Positions 14,380-23,580 of a stretch of 64,000 nucleotides of DNA are shown here, one piece after another; positions within the stretch are counted from its first letter, which is position 1, and each line of letters opens with the position of its first letter. The notes under the pieces were generated by a model that was not told the DNA's origin, searched no databases, and saw nothing but the letters and a program-made list of their open reading frames with translations. Position numbers and translations under genes: made by a program. Origin of the DNA: Streptoalloteichus hindustanus (GTDB lineage: Bacteria > Actinomycetota > Actinomycetes > Mycobacteriales > Pseudonocardiaceae); the NCBI RefSeq assembly GCF_900129375.1, contig NZ_FQVN01000006.1, positions 434,001-498,000 of the forward strand. The letters are read 5' to 3'.

Positions 14380-15411
14380 ATGAGCACCCCGCGCCTGACC
14401 GACCGTCGGCCGGAGGTCGGCGCGGACGAGCTGGTCGCGGCGATGACCCCGCCCCCCCGGTTCGACGCGGTGCGCTTCGGGACGTATCTCCCGAACCCGG
14501 ACGAGCCGAGCCAGGCCGCCGCCGTGGTGGCGTGCCGGGGGTTCGCCGAGCGGGTCGGCGCGGGGCGGCCCCGGAAGTCGTGGGTGCGCTCACTGTTCGG
14601 CGGCGGCTCGGACGCGGCGGCGGCCGGCCGGCCCGGCCTGTACCTGGACGGCGGGTTCGGCGTGGGCAAGACCCACCTGCTGGCCTCGATCTGGCACGCG
14701 GCGCCCGGCCCGAAGTCCTACGGCACCTTCGTGGAGCTGACCCACCTCGTCGGCGCGCTGGGCTTCGCCGAGGCCGTGCGCCGCCTCTCGGCGCACCGGC
14801 TGCTGGCCATCGACGAGTTCGAGCTGGACGACCCGGGCGACACCATGCTGGTCACCCGGCTGCTGAGCGAGCTGACCTCGGCCGGGGTCCACGTGGCAGC
14901 CACCTCCAACACGCTGCCGGACAAGCTGGGGGAGGGGCGGTTCGCCGCCGACGACTTCCTCCGCGAGATCCACGCCATGTCCGCGCGGTTCGACGTGGTG
15001 CGGGTCGACGGCCCGGACTACCGGCACCGCGGCCTGCCCGACGCGCCCGACCCGCTCACCGACGACGAGCTGACCCGGCGGGCGGCCACCGTGCCCGGCG
15101 CGACCCTGGACGACTTCGACGAGCTGTGCGCGCACCTCGGCCGGCTCCACCCGTCCCGGTACGGGCGGCTGGTCGAGGGCGTGAGCGCGGTGCACCTGCG
15201 CGGTGTGCACGCCGCGCCGGACCAGGACGTCGCGTTGCGTCTGGTGGCCCTGGCGGACCGGCTCTACGACAGCGCCGTCCCGGTCGCCGTCTCCGGCGCT
15301 CCGCTGTCGGAGCTGTTCACCGACGAGATGCTCCGGGGCGGCTACCGGAAGAAGTACCTGCGCGCCGTGTCCAGGCTCGTCGCGTTGTCCCGGGACGCGG
15401 TCCGGGCCTGA
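14380..15411 (+). CDS. zapE: Cell division protein ZapE (AFG1-type ATPase)
   Basis: 343 residues. The Walker A motif is GFGVGKT (92-98) and the Walker B motif is LLAIDEFELDD near 145. Sensor residues follow in VAATSNTLPDKLGEGRF. The C-terminal GGYRKKYLRAVSRL is typical of the AFG1/ZapE family. In E. coli ZapE is a Z-ring-associated ATPase needed under stress; the mitochondrial homologue Lace1/Afg1 works with proteases. It is probably monocistronic. Confidence 0.92.
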   Translation: MSTPRLTDRRPEVGADELVAAMTPPPRFDAVRFGTYLPNPDEPSQAAAVVACRGFAERVGAGRPRKSWVRSLFGGGSDAAAAGRPGLYLDGGFGVGKTHLLASIWHAAPGPKSYGTFVELTHLVGALGFAEAVRRLSAHRLLAIDEFELDDPGDTMLVTRLLSELTSAGVHVAATSNTLPDKLGEGRFAADDFLREIHAMSARFDVVRVDGPDYRHRGLPDAPDPLTDDELTRRAATVPGATLDDFDELCAHLGRLHPSRYGRLVEGVSAVHLRGVHAAPDQDVALRLVALADRLYDSAVPVAVSGAPLSELFTDEMLRGGYRKKYLRAVSRLVALSRDAVRA

Positions 15412-15667
15412 CCGACGGGTCGTCCGCGCCGCGTGACACCGGTCCAGAACCGGGGTTCGGTGGTCGGTGCGCTGAGTCGCTTTTCGTTGGCGTTCAGAGG
15501 AATCCGGGTGATGTCGCGTCCGGGCGTGGCTACTCTCGGCTTCGAGGGGAGTATTCCTTCTCGGTGGTGTCGTCAGCACGGCCGTCCGCACGACGGCTCG
15601 GCGCCGCCGGCCAACCGTGGCGGGAGAGACCTCGCGGAAACAGTCGTTCCGCCGAGGAGGTCACGTC

Positions 15668-15913
15668 ATGGGCCTGGTCTCCGCCGTCTCCTGGACGGCG
15701 TTCGTCGTGTTGCTCAGCCTGTCCTGCGTCCGCGGGATCACCGTCGTGCTCGCCCTGGTGATCGCGCTGCGCAGGACGTCGCCCGCCCAGCGGCCGGCGA
15801 TCCTGCGCGCGTTGGCCGAGCTGATGCGCGCCCACCACCGGCAGCGCCGGGCCGCCCGGCGCCGGCGCGAGTCCGGGGACAGGGCAGAGACTGTCCACAG
15901 TGGACAGGAGTGA
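15668..15913 (+). CDS. Small single-span membrane protein, Arg-rich C-terminus
   Basis: 81 residues from the ATG at 15668, seven bases after GAGGAGG. One membrane helix spans about 5-34 (SWTAFVVLLSLSCVRGITVV), followed by an Arg-rich cytoplasmic stretch (HHRQRRAARRRRES). The last codons overlap a 17-bp palindrome containing a DnaA-box-like sequence. Function unknown. Confidence 0.65.
   Translation: MGLVSAVSWTAFVVLLSLSCVRGITVVLALVIALRRTSPAQRPAILRALAELMRAHHRQRRAARRRRESGDRAETVHSGQE
15891..15907. repeat. 17-bp palindrome CTGTCCACAGTGGACAG with DnaA-box-like half
   Basis: Eight-base arms around a central A, inside the 3' end of the small membrane protein gene. CTGTCCACA fits the GC-rich actinobacterial DnaA box (YYGTCCACA). 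Related copies lie near 12324, 30229, 35934 and 63453. Confidence 0.7.
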
Positions 15914-15962
15914 GCGGTCGGGCCGGGTGGGACCGGGCGACGGCCGGTCGGACCCCGGTCGG

Positions 15963-17351
15963 TCAGACCCCGGTGAGGGCGGGCAGCCGCCCGTCCTTCA
16001 CCGCGCGGGCCAGCTCGGCGTGGTCCTGCTCGGTCTGGTCGGCGTACCGGACGGCGAACCGCCCCACGGCATCGTCCAACGCGCTGTGGTCGTCCTCCTC
16101 GCCGCAGTAGCCGGCGAGCACCCGCGGGTCGATCGAGCGGGCGTGCGCGCGGGCCAGCAACGCGCCGGCGAGCCGGCCGTAGTCGTCGAGGCGGCCCCCG
16201 TTCAGGCGCGTGGGGTCGATGTCGCCCTTCTTGTTGCGGAACTGCCGCACCAGGAACGGGCGGCCGTCCACCGTCGTCCAGCCCAGGAGGACGTCGGTCT
16301 CGGTCTGCACCAGCCGCGTGCCCTCGACGACGCGCCGGCCGTCGTGCTCGGCCGGCGGCGAGCCGAGGTACGGCGCGAGCGCGGAGGGGCGGGACTCCTT
16401 GAGCTGCAACACCAACGCCTCGTCGCCGTTGCCGTGCAGCAGCGCCACGTAGCTGCGCAGGCCGACGCTGCCGGTGCCGACGACCCGGAACGCCACGTCG
16501 GACAGCGTGTATCGGGTGATCAGGTTGCGCCGCGACTCCCGCAACGTCTCGACGTAGCCGACCAGGCCCCGCGCCACTGCCCCGGCCGTCGCGGCGTCGA
16601 CGTGCGTGAGCACCGGCGGGTTCTCGACGAACCGCCAGGTGGCGTGGTCGACCTGGCGGGTCCACTTCGCGGCGACCTTCGCGCTGGTGTTCTTGCGCGC
16701 CTTGTCCGACGCCCTGGTGAAGTCGTCCAGCAGCGCGTGGGCCCGCGCCCGGCTGATCACCCGCTTGTCGGGCGGCGCGGTCCAGGACTCCAGGAACGGC
16801 TGCTCCGCGAGGTGGGCGACCACCAGCCGGTAGGAGCGGACGGCGTCCTCGGCGGCGTCCTGGCAGCCCCGCTCGGAGACCCCGCCGACCCGGCCGGCCA
16901 GCACCAGGCTGGCCGCCAGCCGCTTGAGGTCCCACTCCCACGGCCCGACCAGGGTCTCGTCGAAGTCGTTGACGTCCATGACGATCGTGCCGTCGGTGGC
17001 GCCGTAGAGCCCGAAGTTCGCCGCGTGCGCGTCGCCGCAGATCTGCGCGGACAGCCCGCTGACCGGCCCGCCGACCAGGTCGGCCGCCATCAGGCCGGCG
17101 GCGCCCCGGTAGAAGGCGAAGGGCGAGGCGAGCATCCGGCCGATGCGCAGGGGCACGAGGTGGTTGAGCCGACCCTCGTTGCTCGCGGTGACGTAGTCCA
17201 GCACCGCCGGCCGGTTCGGCCCGAGCGCCGGGTGGTCGTGGGCCGCGTGGGGCGCGACGTCGCGCAGGGCCATGCCCTGGGCGCGCACCGTCGCCGGATC
17301 ACGCCAGCCGTCCAGAAGCCGTCCGCTGTCCCCCCTGCGCACGATCACCAT
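15963..17351 (-). CDS. DUF2252 family protein
   Basis: 462 residues, full length for the family. Signatures are RIGRMLASPFAFYRGAA near 90, CGDAHAANFGLYGATDG near 125 and VMDVNDFDET, an arrangement that recalls aminoglycoside-phosphotransferase-like kinases (the D/H/N cluster). Biochemical function is unknown. The ATG at 17351 is followed by MVIVRRGDS. It diverges from the copper-storage gene with 113 bases between them. Confidence 0.88.
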   Translation of the reverse strand: MVIVRRGDSGRLLDGWRDPATVRAQGMALRDVAPHAAHDHPALGPNRPAVLDYVTASNEGRLNHLVPLRIGRMLASPFAFYRGAAGLMAADLVGGPVSGLSAQICGDAHAANFGLYGATDGTIVMDVNDFDETLVGPWEWDLKRLAASLVLAGRVGGVSERGCQDAAEDAVRSYRLVVAHLAEQPFLESWTAPPDKRVISRARAHALLDDFTRASDKARKNTSAKVAAKWTRQVDHATWRFVENPPVLTHVDAATAGAVARGLVGYVETLRESRRNLITRYTLSDVAFRVVGTGSVGLRSYVALLHGNGDEALVLQLKESRPSALAPYLGSPPAEHDGRRVVEGTRLVQTETDVLLGWTTVDGRPFLVRQFRNKKGDIDPTRLNGGRLDDYGRLAGALLARAHARSIDPRVLAGYCGEEDDHSALDDAVGRFAVRYADQTEQDHAELARAVKDGRLPALTGV

Positions 17352-17464
17352 CTTGCCGTGCTGTCACCCGTTCGTATTTCACCGGGTGGCGGTCACCCGA
17401 ACGGCGGCGTCGACTGGGAGGTGTCACGGGGGACCCGAGCCGACCCGACCGGACGGAGGGCGCG

Positions 17465-17821
17465 ATGACGCGGATGACGGGGGAGATCTCGGAGCGGATG
17501 CGCCAGTGCATCGACACGTGCGACGAGTGCCACCGGGTGTGCGAGCAGACCATCGACCACGCGCTGCGGCAGGGGGGCGCGATGGTCGAGCGGGGCGTGA
17601 TGTCCACGTTGATGGACTGCGCGGACATCTGCCGGCTCAGCGCCGACATGATGATGCGGCAGTCGCCGATGGCCAACACGGTCTGCATGATCTGCGCGGA
17701 GGTCTGCCGCGCCTGCGCGGACGCGTGTTCCCGGTTCGACGACGACGCGACGCGGGCCTGCGCGGAGGCCTGCCACCGCTGCGCCGAGTCGTGCACGGAG
17801 ATGGCCGGAATGCGGATGTGA
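17465..17821 (+). CDS. Four-helix-bundle copper storage protein (Csp3-like, DUF326)
   Basis: 118 residues with 15 Cys on helices: C15, C19, C22, C26; C52, C56; C74, C77, C81, C84, C88; and C99, C103, C106, C110. The CxxxCxxCxxxC spacing lines one face of each helix. Csp proteins bind many Cu(I) ions inside a tetramer of four-helix bundles. There is no signal peptide, so it is the cytosolic Csp3 type. Numerous Met residues support copper binding. No CsoR or copper ATPase gene is adjacent. A strong terminator hairpin follows. Confidence 0.9.
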   Translation: MTRMTGEISERMRQCIDTCDECHRVCEQTIDHALRQGGAMVERGVMSTLMDCADICRLSADMMMRQSPMANTVCMICAEVCRACADACSRFDDDATRACAEACHRCAESCTEMAGMRM

Positions 17822-17860
17822 GCGGAGGCGGAGCGGGCGCGCGCTACCGCTCGAAGCGAT

Positions 17861-17900
17861 CGGTCGACGGGGTCGGGAGTCCACCCGACCCCGTCGACCG
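17861..17900. terminator. Bidirectional terminator hairpin, 17-bp stem
   Basis: A perfect 17-bp stem (17861-17877 with 17884-17900) and loop AGTCCA lies between the convergent copper-storage and ornithine aminotransferase genes. Confidence 0.85.
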
Positions 17901-17926
17901 GGGAGTGACCGCGCCGCGCCGACGCC

Positions 17927-19165
17927 TCAGGCGCCGACGACCTCGGCGATGGCGTCGACGCCCCGGTCCAGCTCCTCGCGGGTGATCACCAGCGGCGGCG
18001 CGACCCGCAGCGTCGTGTCGTGCGTCTCCTTGCACAGCACGCCGAGCTCGGCCAGCGCCTCGGAGGCCACCCGGCCGTTCGGGCCGCCCGGCGCGATCTC
18101 CACGCCGGCCCACAGACCGCGGCCGCGCACCTCGGCGACGCCGTGCCCGACGAGCTCGCCCAGCCGGGAGTGCAGGTGCGCGCCCAGCTCGCGGGACCGC
18201 TCCTGGAACTCCCCGGTGGCCAGCAGCCGCACCACCGCGCGGCCGACCGCGCAGGCCAGCGGGTTGCCGCCGAAGGTGGAGCCGTGCTCGCCGGGGCGCA
18301 GCACGCCGAGGACGTCCCGGCGGCCGACGACGGCGGAGACCGGCATGATCCCGCCGCCCAGCGCCTTGCCCAGCGTGTACAGGTCGGCCCGCACGCCCTC
18401 GTGGTCCAGCGCCAGCAGGTCGCCGGTCCGGGCCAGGCCCGACTGGATCTCGTCGGCGATCAGCAGGACGTTGTTGTCGTCGCAGATCCGGCGCACGGCC
18501 CGCAGGTAGCCCAGCGGCGGGACGACGACGCCGGCCTCGCCCTGGATCGGCTCGACGAGCACCGCGGCGGTGTGCTCGTCGATCGCCGCCTCCAGGTCGT
18601 GCACGTCGCCGTACTTGACCACCGTGAAGCCCGGCGTGAACGGGCCGAAGTCCGCGCGCGCCGTGCTGTCGGTGGAGAAGGACACGATCGTCGTGGTGCG
18701 GCCGTGGAAGTTCGAGCCGGCGACCACGATCCGCGCGGCGTCCTCGGGCACGCCCTTGACGCGGTAGGCCCACTTCCGGGCCACCTTGATCGCCGACTCC
18801 ACCGCCTCGGCGCCGGAGTTCATCGGCAGCACCAGCTCGGTGCCGGTCAGCTCGGCCAGCTCCTGGCAGAACAGGCCCATCTGGTCGTGGTGGAAGGCCC
18901 GGCTGGTCAGCGTCACGCGGTTGAGCTGCTCCACCGCGGCCGCGACCAGCTCCGGGTGCCGGTGCCCGAAGTTGAGCGCGGAGTAGCCGGACAGGAAGTC
19001 GAGGTACCGACGCCCGGCGACGTCGGTCACCCAGGCGCCCTCGGCGTGCGCGATGACGACGGGCAGCGGGTGGTAGTTGTGCGTGCTCCACTGCTCGTCG
19101 AGCGCGACGTACTCGGCCGCCGTCGAGGGCGCGCCGGTGGCGGGACGGTCGTCGGTCACGGTCAT
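17927..19165 (-). CDS. rocD: Ornithine--oxo-acid aminotransferase
   Basis: 412 residues, class-III PLP aminotransferase. The Schiff-base Lys is 267 in LGKALGGG; the pyridine-contact Asp238 is in IADEIQSG; NSGAEAVE at 116-123 binds the phosphate. The order and the FHHDQMGLFC stretch fit ornithine delta-aminotransferase, which converts ornithine to glutamate semialdehyde for proline/glutamate metabolism. No arginase or proC is adjacent. It diverges from ppk2 with 142 bases between. Confidence 0.9.
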   Translation of the reverse strand: MTVTDDRPATGAPSTAAEYVALDEQWSTHNYHPLPVVIAHAEGAWVTDVAGRRYLDFLSGYSALNFGHRHPELVAAAVEQLNRVTLTSRAFHHDQMGLFCQELAELTGTELVLPMNSGAEAVESAIKVARKWAYRVKGVPEDAARIVVAGSNFHGRTTTIVSFSTDSTARADFGPFTPGFTVVKYGDVHDLEAAIDEHTAAVLVEPIQGEAGVVVPPLGYLRAVRRICDDNNVLLIADEIQSGLARTGDLLALDHEGVRADLYTLGKALGGGIMPVSAVVGRRDVLGVLRPGEHGSTFGGNPLACAVGRAVVRLLATGEFQERSRELGAHLHSRLGELVGHGVAEVRGRGLWAGVEIAPGGPNGRVASEALAELGVLCKETHDTTLRVAPPLVITREELDRGVDAIAEVVGA

Positions 19166-19294
19166 GCGGCAAGGCTAAGGGCGGTCCGCCTACGGAATCA
19201 TCGGTCAGGCGTTGCTTGTGCCCGCAGATCGTTGCGTAATTGACCCGATAGTGCGTGATCTGTTGTGGAAGCGGCGGGTTTGGCGGCGAACCGC

Positions 19295-19300
19295 TACCCT
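19295..19300 (+). promoter_or_regulatory. -10 box TACCCT of leaderless ppk2
   Basis: TACCCT ends seven bases before the ATG at 19308. The lack of a Shine-Dalgarno sequence supports this start over the longer in-frame GTG/ATG codons. Confidence 0.55.
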
Positions 19301-19307
19301 CGCGCGA

Positions 19308-20207
19308 ATGGGCGGCGGCGACTCCCGCGCCGAGGTGCTCGACCTGTTGCGAGCGCGCCCGGACCAGGCGGAACCGGCCGTCTGGGACCCGCGCGCCACA
19401 CCGGTCGGCCCGCGGACCAAGGCCGAGGCGCGCCAGCGGATGGCGGGGCTCGCCACGCGGCTGCGCCAGCTCCAGGAGGCCCTGTACGCCGAGGGCGCGC
19501 ACGGCGGTCGCCGCCGGGTGCTGGTGGTGTTGCAGGGCATGGACACCGCGGGCAAGGGCGGCACCATCCGGCACGTCGCCGGGCTGGTCAACCCGCAGGG
19601 GCTGCACATCGCGTCCTTCGGCCCGCCGACGCCCGAGGAGCTGCGGCACCACTTCCTGTGGCGCGTCCGCCGGCAGGTGCCCCCGCCGGGGCGCATCGGC
19701 GTGTTCGACCGCTCGCACTACGAGGACGTGCTGGTCGCGCGGGTCGAGAACCTGGTGCCGGAGCGGGTGTGGCGGGGCCGGTACGCCGAGATCAACCGGT
19801 TCGAGGCCGGCCTGGTCGACCAGGGCGTCACGTTCCTCAAGTGCTTCCTGCACCTCTCGCGCGAGGAGCAGTGCGCGCGCCTGCTGGCCCGGCTCGACCG
19901 GCCCACCAAGCGGTGGAAGTACCGACCGGAGGACGTCGTGACCCGGGAGACGTGGGACGCGTACCAGCGCGCCTACGCGGACGTCCTCCTGCACTGCTCC
20001 ACCGCGGCGGCGCCCTGGTACGTGGTTCCCGCGGACCGGAAGTGGTACCGGAACTGGGTGGTCGCCCGGTTGCTGACAGCCGTCCTGACCGAGGTGGCGC
20101 CGAGCTTCCCCGAGCCGGACTTCGACGTGGCCGCGGAGCGCGCCCGGCTCATGGCCGTCGGCTGCGCCCCGGCCGGAGAGGGCCGGACGGACGCCGCGAA
20201 CCCGTAA
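19308..20207 (+). CDS. ppk2: Polyphosphate kinase 2 family protein
   Basis: 299 residues. Walker A is GMDTAGKGG (77-85), the lid region is SFGPPTPEELRHHFLWR, and Walker B is FDRSHYED (133-140), followed by RFEAGLVDQGVTFLKCFLHLS. PPK2 enzymes transfer phosphate between polyphosphate and nucleotides, mostly making NDP or NTP from polyphosphate. The single domain and length fit class I or III; which nucleotide it prefers cannot be told. The start is the leaderless ATG. Confidence 0.92.
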   Translation: MGGGDSRAEVLDLLRARPDQAEPAVWDPRATPVGPRTKAEARQRMAGLATRLRQLQEALYAEGAHGGRRRVLVVLQGMDTAGKGGTIRHVAGLVNPQGLHIASFGPPTPEELRHHFLWRVRRQVPPPGRIGVFDRSHYEDVLVARVENLVPERVWRGRYAEINRFEAGLVDQGVTFLKCFLHLSREEQCARLLARLDRPTKRWKYRPEDVVTRETWDAYQRAYADVLLHCSTAAAPWYVVPADRKWYRNWVVARLLTAVLTEVAPSFPEPDFDVAAERARLMAVGCAPAGEGRTDAANP

Positions 20208-20252
20208 CACGGACGGGGGACAGCGGGCGCCGAACTTGGCATGATGAAGATC

Positions 20253-21293
20253 ATGACGCGTGCCTACCTCGGCTCCTACACGACCGGGGACGCCCGGGGG
20301 ACCGGGCTCTCCCTGCTCACCGCCGACCCGGCGAGCGGTCAGCTGACGCTGGACGGCGGCGTCGACGTCGGGCCGGACCCGACGTTCCTGGCCCTCTCGC
20401 CCGGCGGGGACGTGCTCTACGCCGTCAACCAGCAGGACCAGGGGAAGGTCGTCGCGGTGCGGCTGACCGGGGACCGGCCCGCCGTCATCAACTCCCAGTC
20501 CAGCCTGGGCGCGAGTCCCTGCCACGTGAGCGCGCACCCCGACGGCGGGCACGTGTTCGCGGGGAACTACCGCAGCGGCAGCGTGGTCGTGCACCCGGTG
20601 CGGCCCGACGGCGGACTGGCGGAGCCCTCGGACTCGGCCCGGCACACCGGCTCCGGCCCGGACCCGGACCGGCAGGAGGGGCCGCACGTGCACCAGGTGC
20701 TGGCCGACCCGAGCGGGAACTGGGTGCTCGCGGTCGACCTCGGGACCGACTCGGTGGTCGGCTACGGCTTCGACCGCGCCGCCGGGCGGATCGGCCGGCA
20801 CGGCGTCACCGCGTTCCGCCCGCGCTCCGGGCCCCGGCACCTGGCGTTCCACCCGGACGGCCGGACCGCCTACGTGGTGGGCGAGCTGGACTCCACGATC
20901 ACGGTCTGCGCCTGGGACGCGGAGCGGGGGCAGCTGTCCCCGGGCCAGGTGGTGTCGACGCTGCCGCCCGGCTGGACCGGGACCAACTACCCCTCCGAGA
21001 TCGTCCTGTCCGCCGACGGGCGGTTCTGCTACGCCGCGAACCGCGGCCACGACAGCGTCGCGGTCCTGGCCGTGGAGGAGCAGGGCCGCCGGCTCCGCCT
21101 GCTCTGGGCGACGCCGACCGGCGGCGCGTGGCCGTGGCACATCGCGATCGACCCGGCGGGCAACCACCTGTACGCGTCGAACTGGCGGGGGCACAGCGTC
21201 ACCCGCTTCCGGGTGGACGAGAGCACCGGAGCGCTGCTGCCCGGACAGGACGTGCTGGCCACCGGTTCACCCGTCTGCCTGGTGTTCGGCTAG
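20253..21293 (+). CDS. Lactonase family seven-bladed propeller protein (6-phosphogluconolactonase-like)
   Basis: 346 residues from the ATG at 20253; ATG codons at 20241 and 20244 are in frame, but CATGAT there looks like a -10 box. Repeating blades carry SPGGDVLYAVN, HPDGGHVFAGNYRSGSV, DPSGNWVLAVDLG, FHPDGRTAYVVGELDS and DPAGNHLYASN. This matches the YbhE/Pgl-type lactonase family that hydrolyses 6-phosphogluconolactone or other lactones. No signal peptide, so cytosolic. No pentose-phosphate gene is adjacent, so the substrate is open. Confidence 0.85.
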   Translation: MTRAYLGSYTTGDARGTGLSLLTADPASGQLTLDGGVDVGPDPTFLALSPGGDVLYAVNQQDQGKVVAVRLTGDRPAVINSQSSLGASPCHVSAHPDGGHVFAGNYRSGSVVVHPVRPDGGLAEPSDSARHTGSGPDPDRQEGPHVHQVLADPSGNWVLAVDLGTDSVVGYGFDRAAGRIGRHGVTAFRPRSGPRHLAFHPDGRTAYVVGELDSTITVCAWDAERGQLSPGQVVSTLPPGWTGTNYPSEIVLSADGRFCYAANRGHDSVAVLAVEEQGRRLRLLWATPTGGAWPWHIAIDPAGNHLYASNWRGHSVTRFRVDESTGALLPGQDVLATGSPVCLVFG

Positions 21294-21371
21294 GGCGATT
21301 ACCGCAAGCTTCCGAGCAGACACGGTGCGTGGTAGCTATGAGCTGGATCACACCCCTGCTCGGAGGTTGCC

Positions 21372-22208
21372 ATGCGACCAGCTCGTCCCGTCCTCCGTGT
21401 CCTGACCACCGTCCTGCTCAGCCTCGTCACCGGCGGCGCCGCCGTCCTGGGGGCCTCACCCGTCCTCGCCGACGTCTCGGTCGACTACGTCGCGCTCGGT
21501 GACTCCTACTCCTCCGGGGTGGGCACGAGGTCCTACGACAACGACAGCGGGAACTGCCTGCGCGGCCCGAAGGCGTACCCGGCCCTGTGGAGCGCCAGCC
21601 GCGCGCCGGCGTCGTTCCGGTTCGCCGCCTGCTCCGGCGCGACCACCGCCGAGGTGAAGGCGAACCAGCTCGGGGCGCTGAGCTCGGGCACGGACCTGGT
21701 GACGGTGTCGGTCGGCGGCAACGACGCCGGGTTCGCCGACCGGGTCACCACCTGCCAGCTCGGCACCGACGCCGAGTGCGACCAGACGGTCGACGAGGCC
21801 GAGGAGTACATGGAGAACGAGCTGCCCGCCCGCCTGGACAGCACCTACTCGCGGATCCGGCGCGCGGCGCCGAAGGCGAAGGTCCTCGTGGTCGGCTACC
21901 CCCGGCTGTTCGAACTCGGGTCGTGCCCGGTGTTCGGGGCGCTCAGCGAGCCCAAGCGGGCCCGGCTGAACCAGGCGGCCGACCGCATGGCCGCGGTCAC
22001 CTCGGCCAGGGCGAAGGCCGCCGGCTTCACCTTCGTGGACGTGCGGCAGCGGTTCGCCGGGCACGGCGTGTGCTCGCGGACGCCGTGGGTCAACGGGTTG
22101 AGCTGGCCGATCGCCGAGTCCTACCACCCGAACGCGGACGGGCACGCCAAGGGCTACCTGCCCGCGCTGGAGGGCGTGACCAAGTCGGCGGCGAGCGCGC
22201 GCCGGTGA
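21372..22208 (+). CDS. Secreted SGNH/GDSL-family lipase or esterase
   Basis: 278 residues with a signal peptide (cleavage probably after ASPVLA, residues 28-33). Block I ALGDSYSSGVG gives Ser45, block III VSVGGNDAGF the oxyanion Asn, and block V SYHPNADGH the His. Six Cys in the mature protein would pair as in Streptomyces extracellular SGNH esterases. The ATG follows GGAGG. It acts outside the cell on ester substrates such as lipids; specificity is unknown. Confidence 0.92.
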   Translation: MRPARPVLRVLTTVLLSLVTGGAAVLGASPVLADVSVDYVALGDSYSSGVGTRSYDNDSGNCLRGPKAYPALWSASRAPASFRFAACSGATTAEVKANQLGALSSGTDLVTVSVGGNDAGFADRVTTCQLGTDAECDQTVDEAEEYMENELPARLDSTYSRIRRAAPKAKVLVVGYPRLFELGSCPVFGALSEPKRARLNQAADRMAAVTSARAKAAGFTFVDVRQRFAGHGVCSRTPWVNGLSWPIAESYHPNADGHAKGYLPALEGVTKSAASARR

Positions 22209-22503
22209 CGGGGCCGGCGAGCCCGTCCGACCCGGCCCGTCCGGCCCGGCCTGACACCTGGCCTGGCTGACCTGGCCCGCCGCCGTGTCCCGCCGGTCGC
22301 CCGGATCGCCCGATCGCCGCGACGGCCTCCGCTGTCGCGGCGATCACCCTGTTATGGGCTGTTCGGATGAGTCACGCCCGTGGATCGTGCGGCAGGTTCT
22401 CAGGAGGGCGCGCAGGCGTCCGCGAGCGGTCTCTCCTCCCTCCGCGCGCGGGCGCCGACCGGTGTGGGCGCCCGCGACGGAACGGCACGAGGGGAGTCCT
22501 CGC

Positions 22504-23523
22504 ATGGTCGGTGGCTCGGTTCGATTACGGCTTCTGGTGGCCGGGGTGACGGCGGTGGGCGCGGTGACGCTCATGGCTCCGGCGGGCGCCTCGGCCCCGC
22601 CGCCCGCCCCGGCGCCGCTGGGGCACGAGGTCAGGGAGGTCTTCGCTCCCGACGGCACGATCACCCGCGTCCGGGTGCCGAAGCGGCAGCGGACCACCAA
22701 GGAGCTGGGCGAGGTGCGGGCCGAGGTGGTGCCGATCCAGCGCACGGGCCCGTCCTCCCAGCGGCTGGACCTCGTCTTCGTTGGCGACGGCTACACCGAG
22801 GCCGACCTCCCGCTCTACCACCAGCACGTGGTCGAGCGGTGGCGGCAGCTCAGCGAGGTGGAGCCGTTCCGGACCCTGAAGGACCGCTTCAACGTCTGGC
22901 AGGTCAACGTGATCTCCCGGGAGTCCGGGGTGGACAACGACCCGCAGCGGGGCGTGAACCGGGACACCGCCATGGACATGGGGTTCTGGTGCGAGGGCAT
23001 GGAGCGGCTGCTCTGCGTGGACGAGGCCGCGGCCGAGCGGTACGCCGCCGCCGCGCCCGAGGTGGACCACGTGGTGGCGCTGGGCAACTCGACGAAGTAC
23101 GGCGGGGCGGGCGGCCGGGTGGCCACCTCCTCCGGCGGCAACGAGCAGGCGGGGCAGATCGTGCCGCACGAGCTCGGCCACTCCCTCGGCGGGCTGGCCG
23201 ACGAGTACGACTACCCCGACGACCTGTACACCGGGCCGGAGCCGGGCGCGCCGAACGTGTCGGTGCACGACGCCGGGGCGTTGGCGGCCCGGCGCCTGAA
23301 GTGGCACCGCTGGATCGGCACGCCCTCGCCCGACGGCGGGGTGGTGGCCGCCTACGAGGGCGCGCACTACCACAAGCGGGGCGTCTACCGACCGACCCAG
23401 AACTCGCTGATGCGCTCGCTGGGCAGGGCGTTCAACCTGCCCAGCCGCGAGGTGATGACCGAGGCGATCCTCCGGAGGGCGGCCCACGGGTCGTCGGACG
23501 CGGGGAGGACGGCGCCGCGCTGA
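22504..23523 (+). CDS. Secreted M64-family metallopeptidase
   Basis: 339 residues from the ATG at 22504 (GGGGAG upstream). A signal peptide ends near APAGASA. The zinc site HELGHSLGGLADEYD and the LDLVFVGDGYTEAD opening of the catalytic domain are typical of peptidase family M64 (IgA peptidase family). The length fits a single catalytic domain without extra adhesive modules. It probably degrades extracellular protein; the IgA name does not imply that substrate in a soil organism. Confidence 0.9.
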   Translation: MVGGSVRLRLLVAGVTAVGAVTLMAPAGASAPPPAPAPLGHEVREVFAPDGTITRVRVPKRQRTTKELGEVRAEVVPIQRTGPSSQRLDLVFVGDGYTEADLPLYHQHVVERWRQLSEVEPFRTLKDRFNVWQVNVISRESGVDNDPQRGVNRDTAMDMGFWCEGMERLLCVDEAAAERYAAAAPEVDHVVALGNSTKYGGAGGRVATSSGGNEQAGQIVPHELGHSLGGLADEYDYPDDLYTGPEPGAPNVSVHDAGALAARRLKWHRWIGTPSPDGGVVAAYEGAHYHKRGVYRPTQNSLMRSLGRAFNLPSREVMTEAILRRAAHGSSDAGRTAPR

Positions 23524-23580
23524 CCGCCGTCCGCCGGCCCGTCCCCGTCGCGTCCCTCCGGGGTGGAGGTGGTGGCGGGG

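Noticed and set aside
15891-15907. The DnaA-box-like palindrome as part of oriC
   Set aside because: It is a single site inside a coding region with no box cluster, dnaA or dnaN nearby.
17844-21194. A 1116-codon open frame on minus across rocD, ppk2 and the lactonase
   Set aside because: Arg/Gly/Pro-rich product typical of GC-rich antisense frames; three recognised genes occupy the region in other frames.
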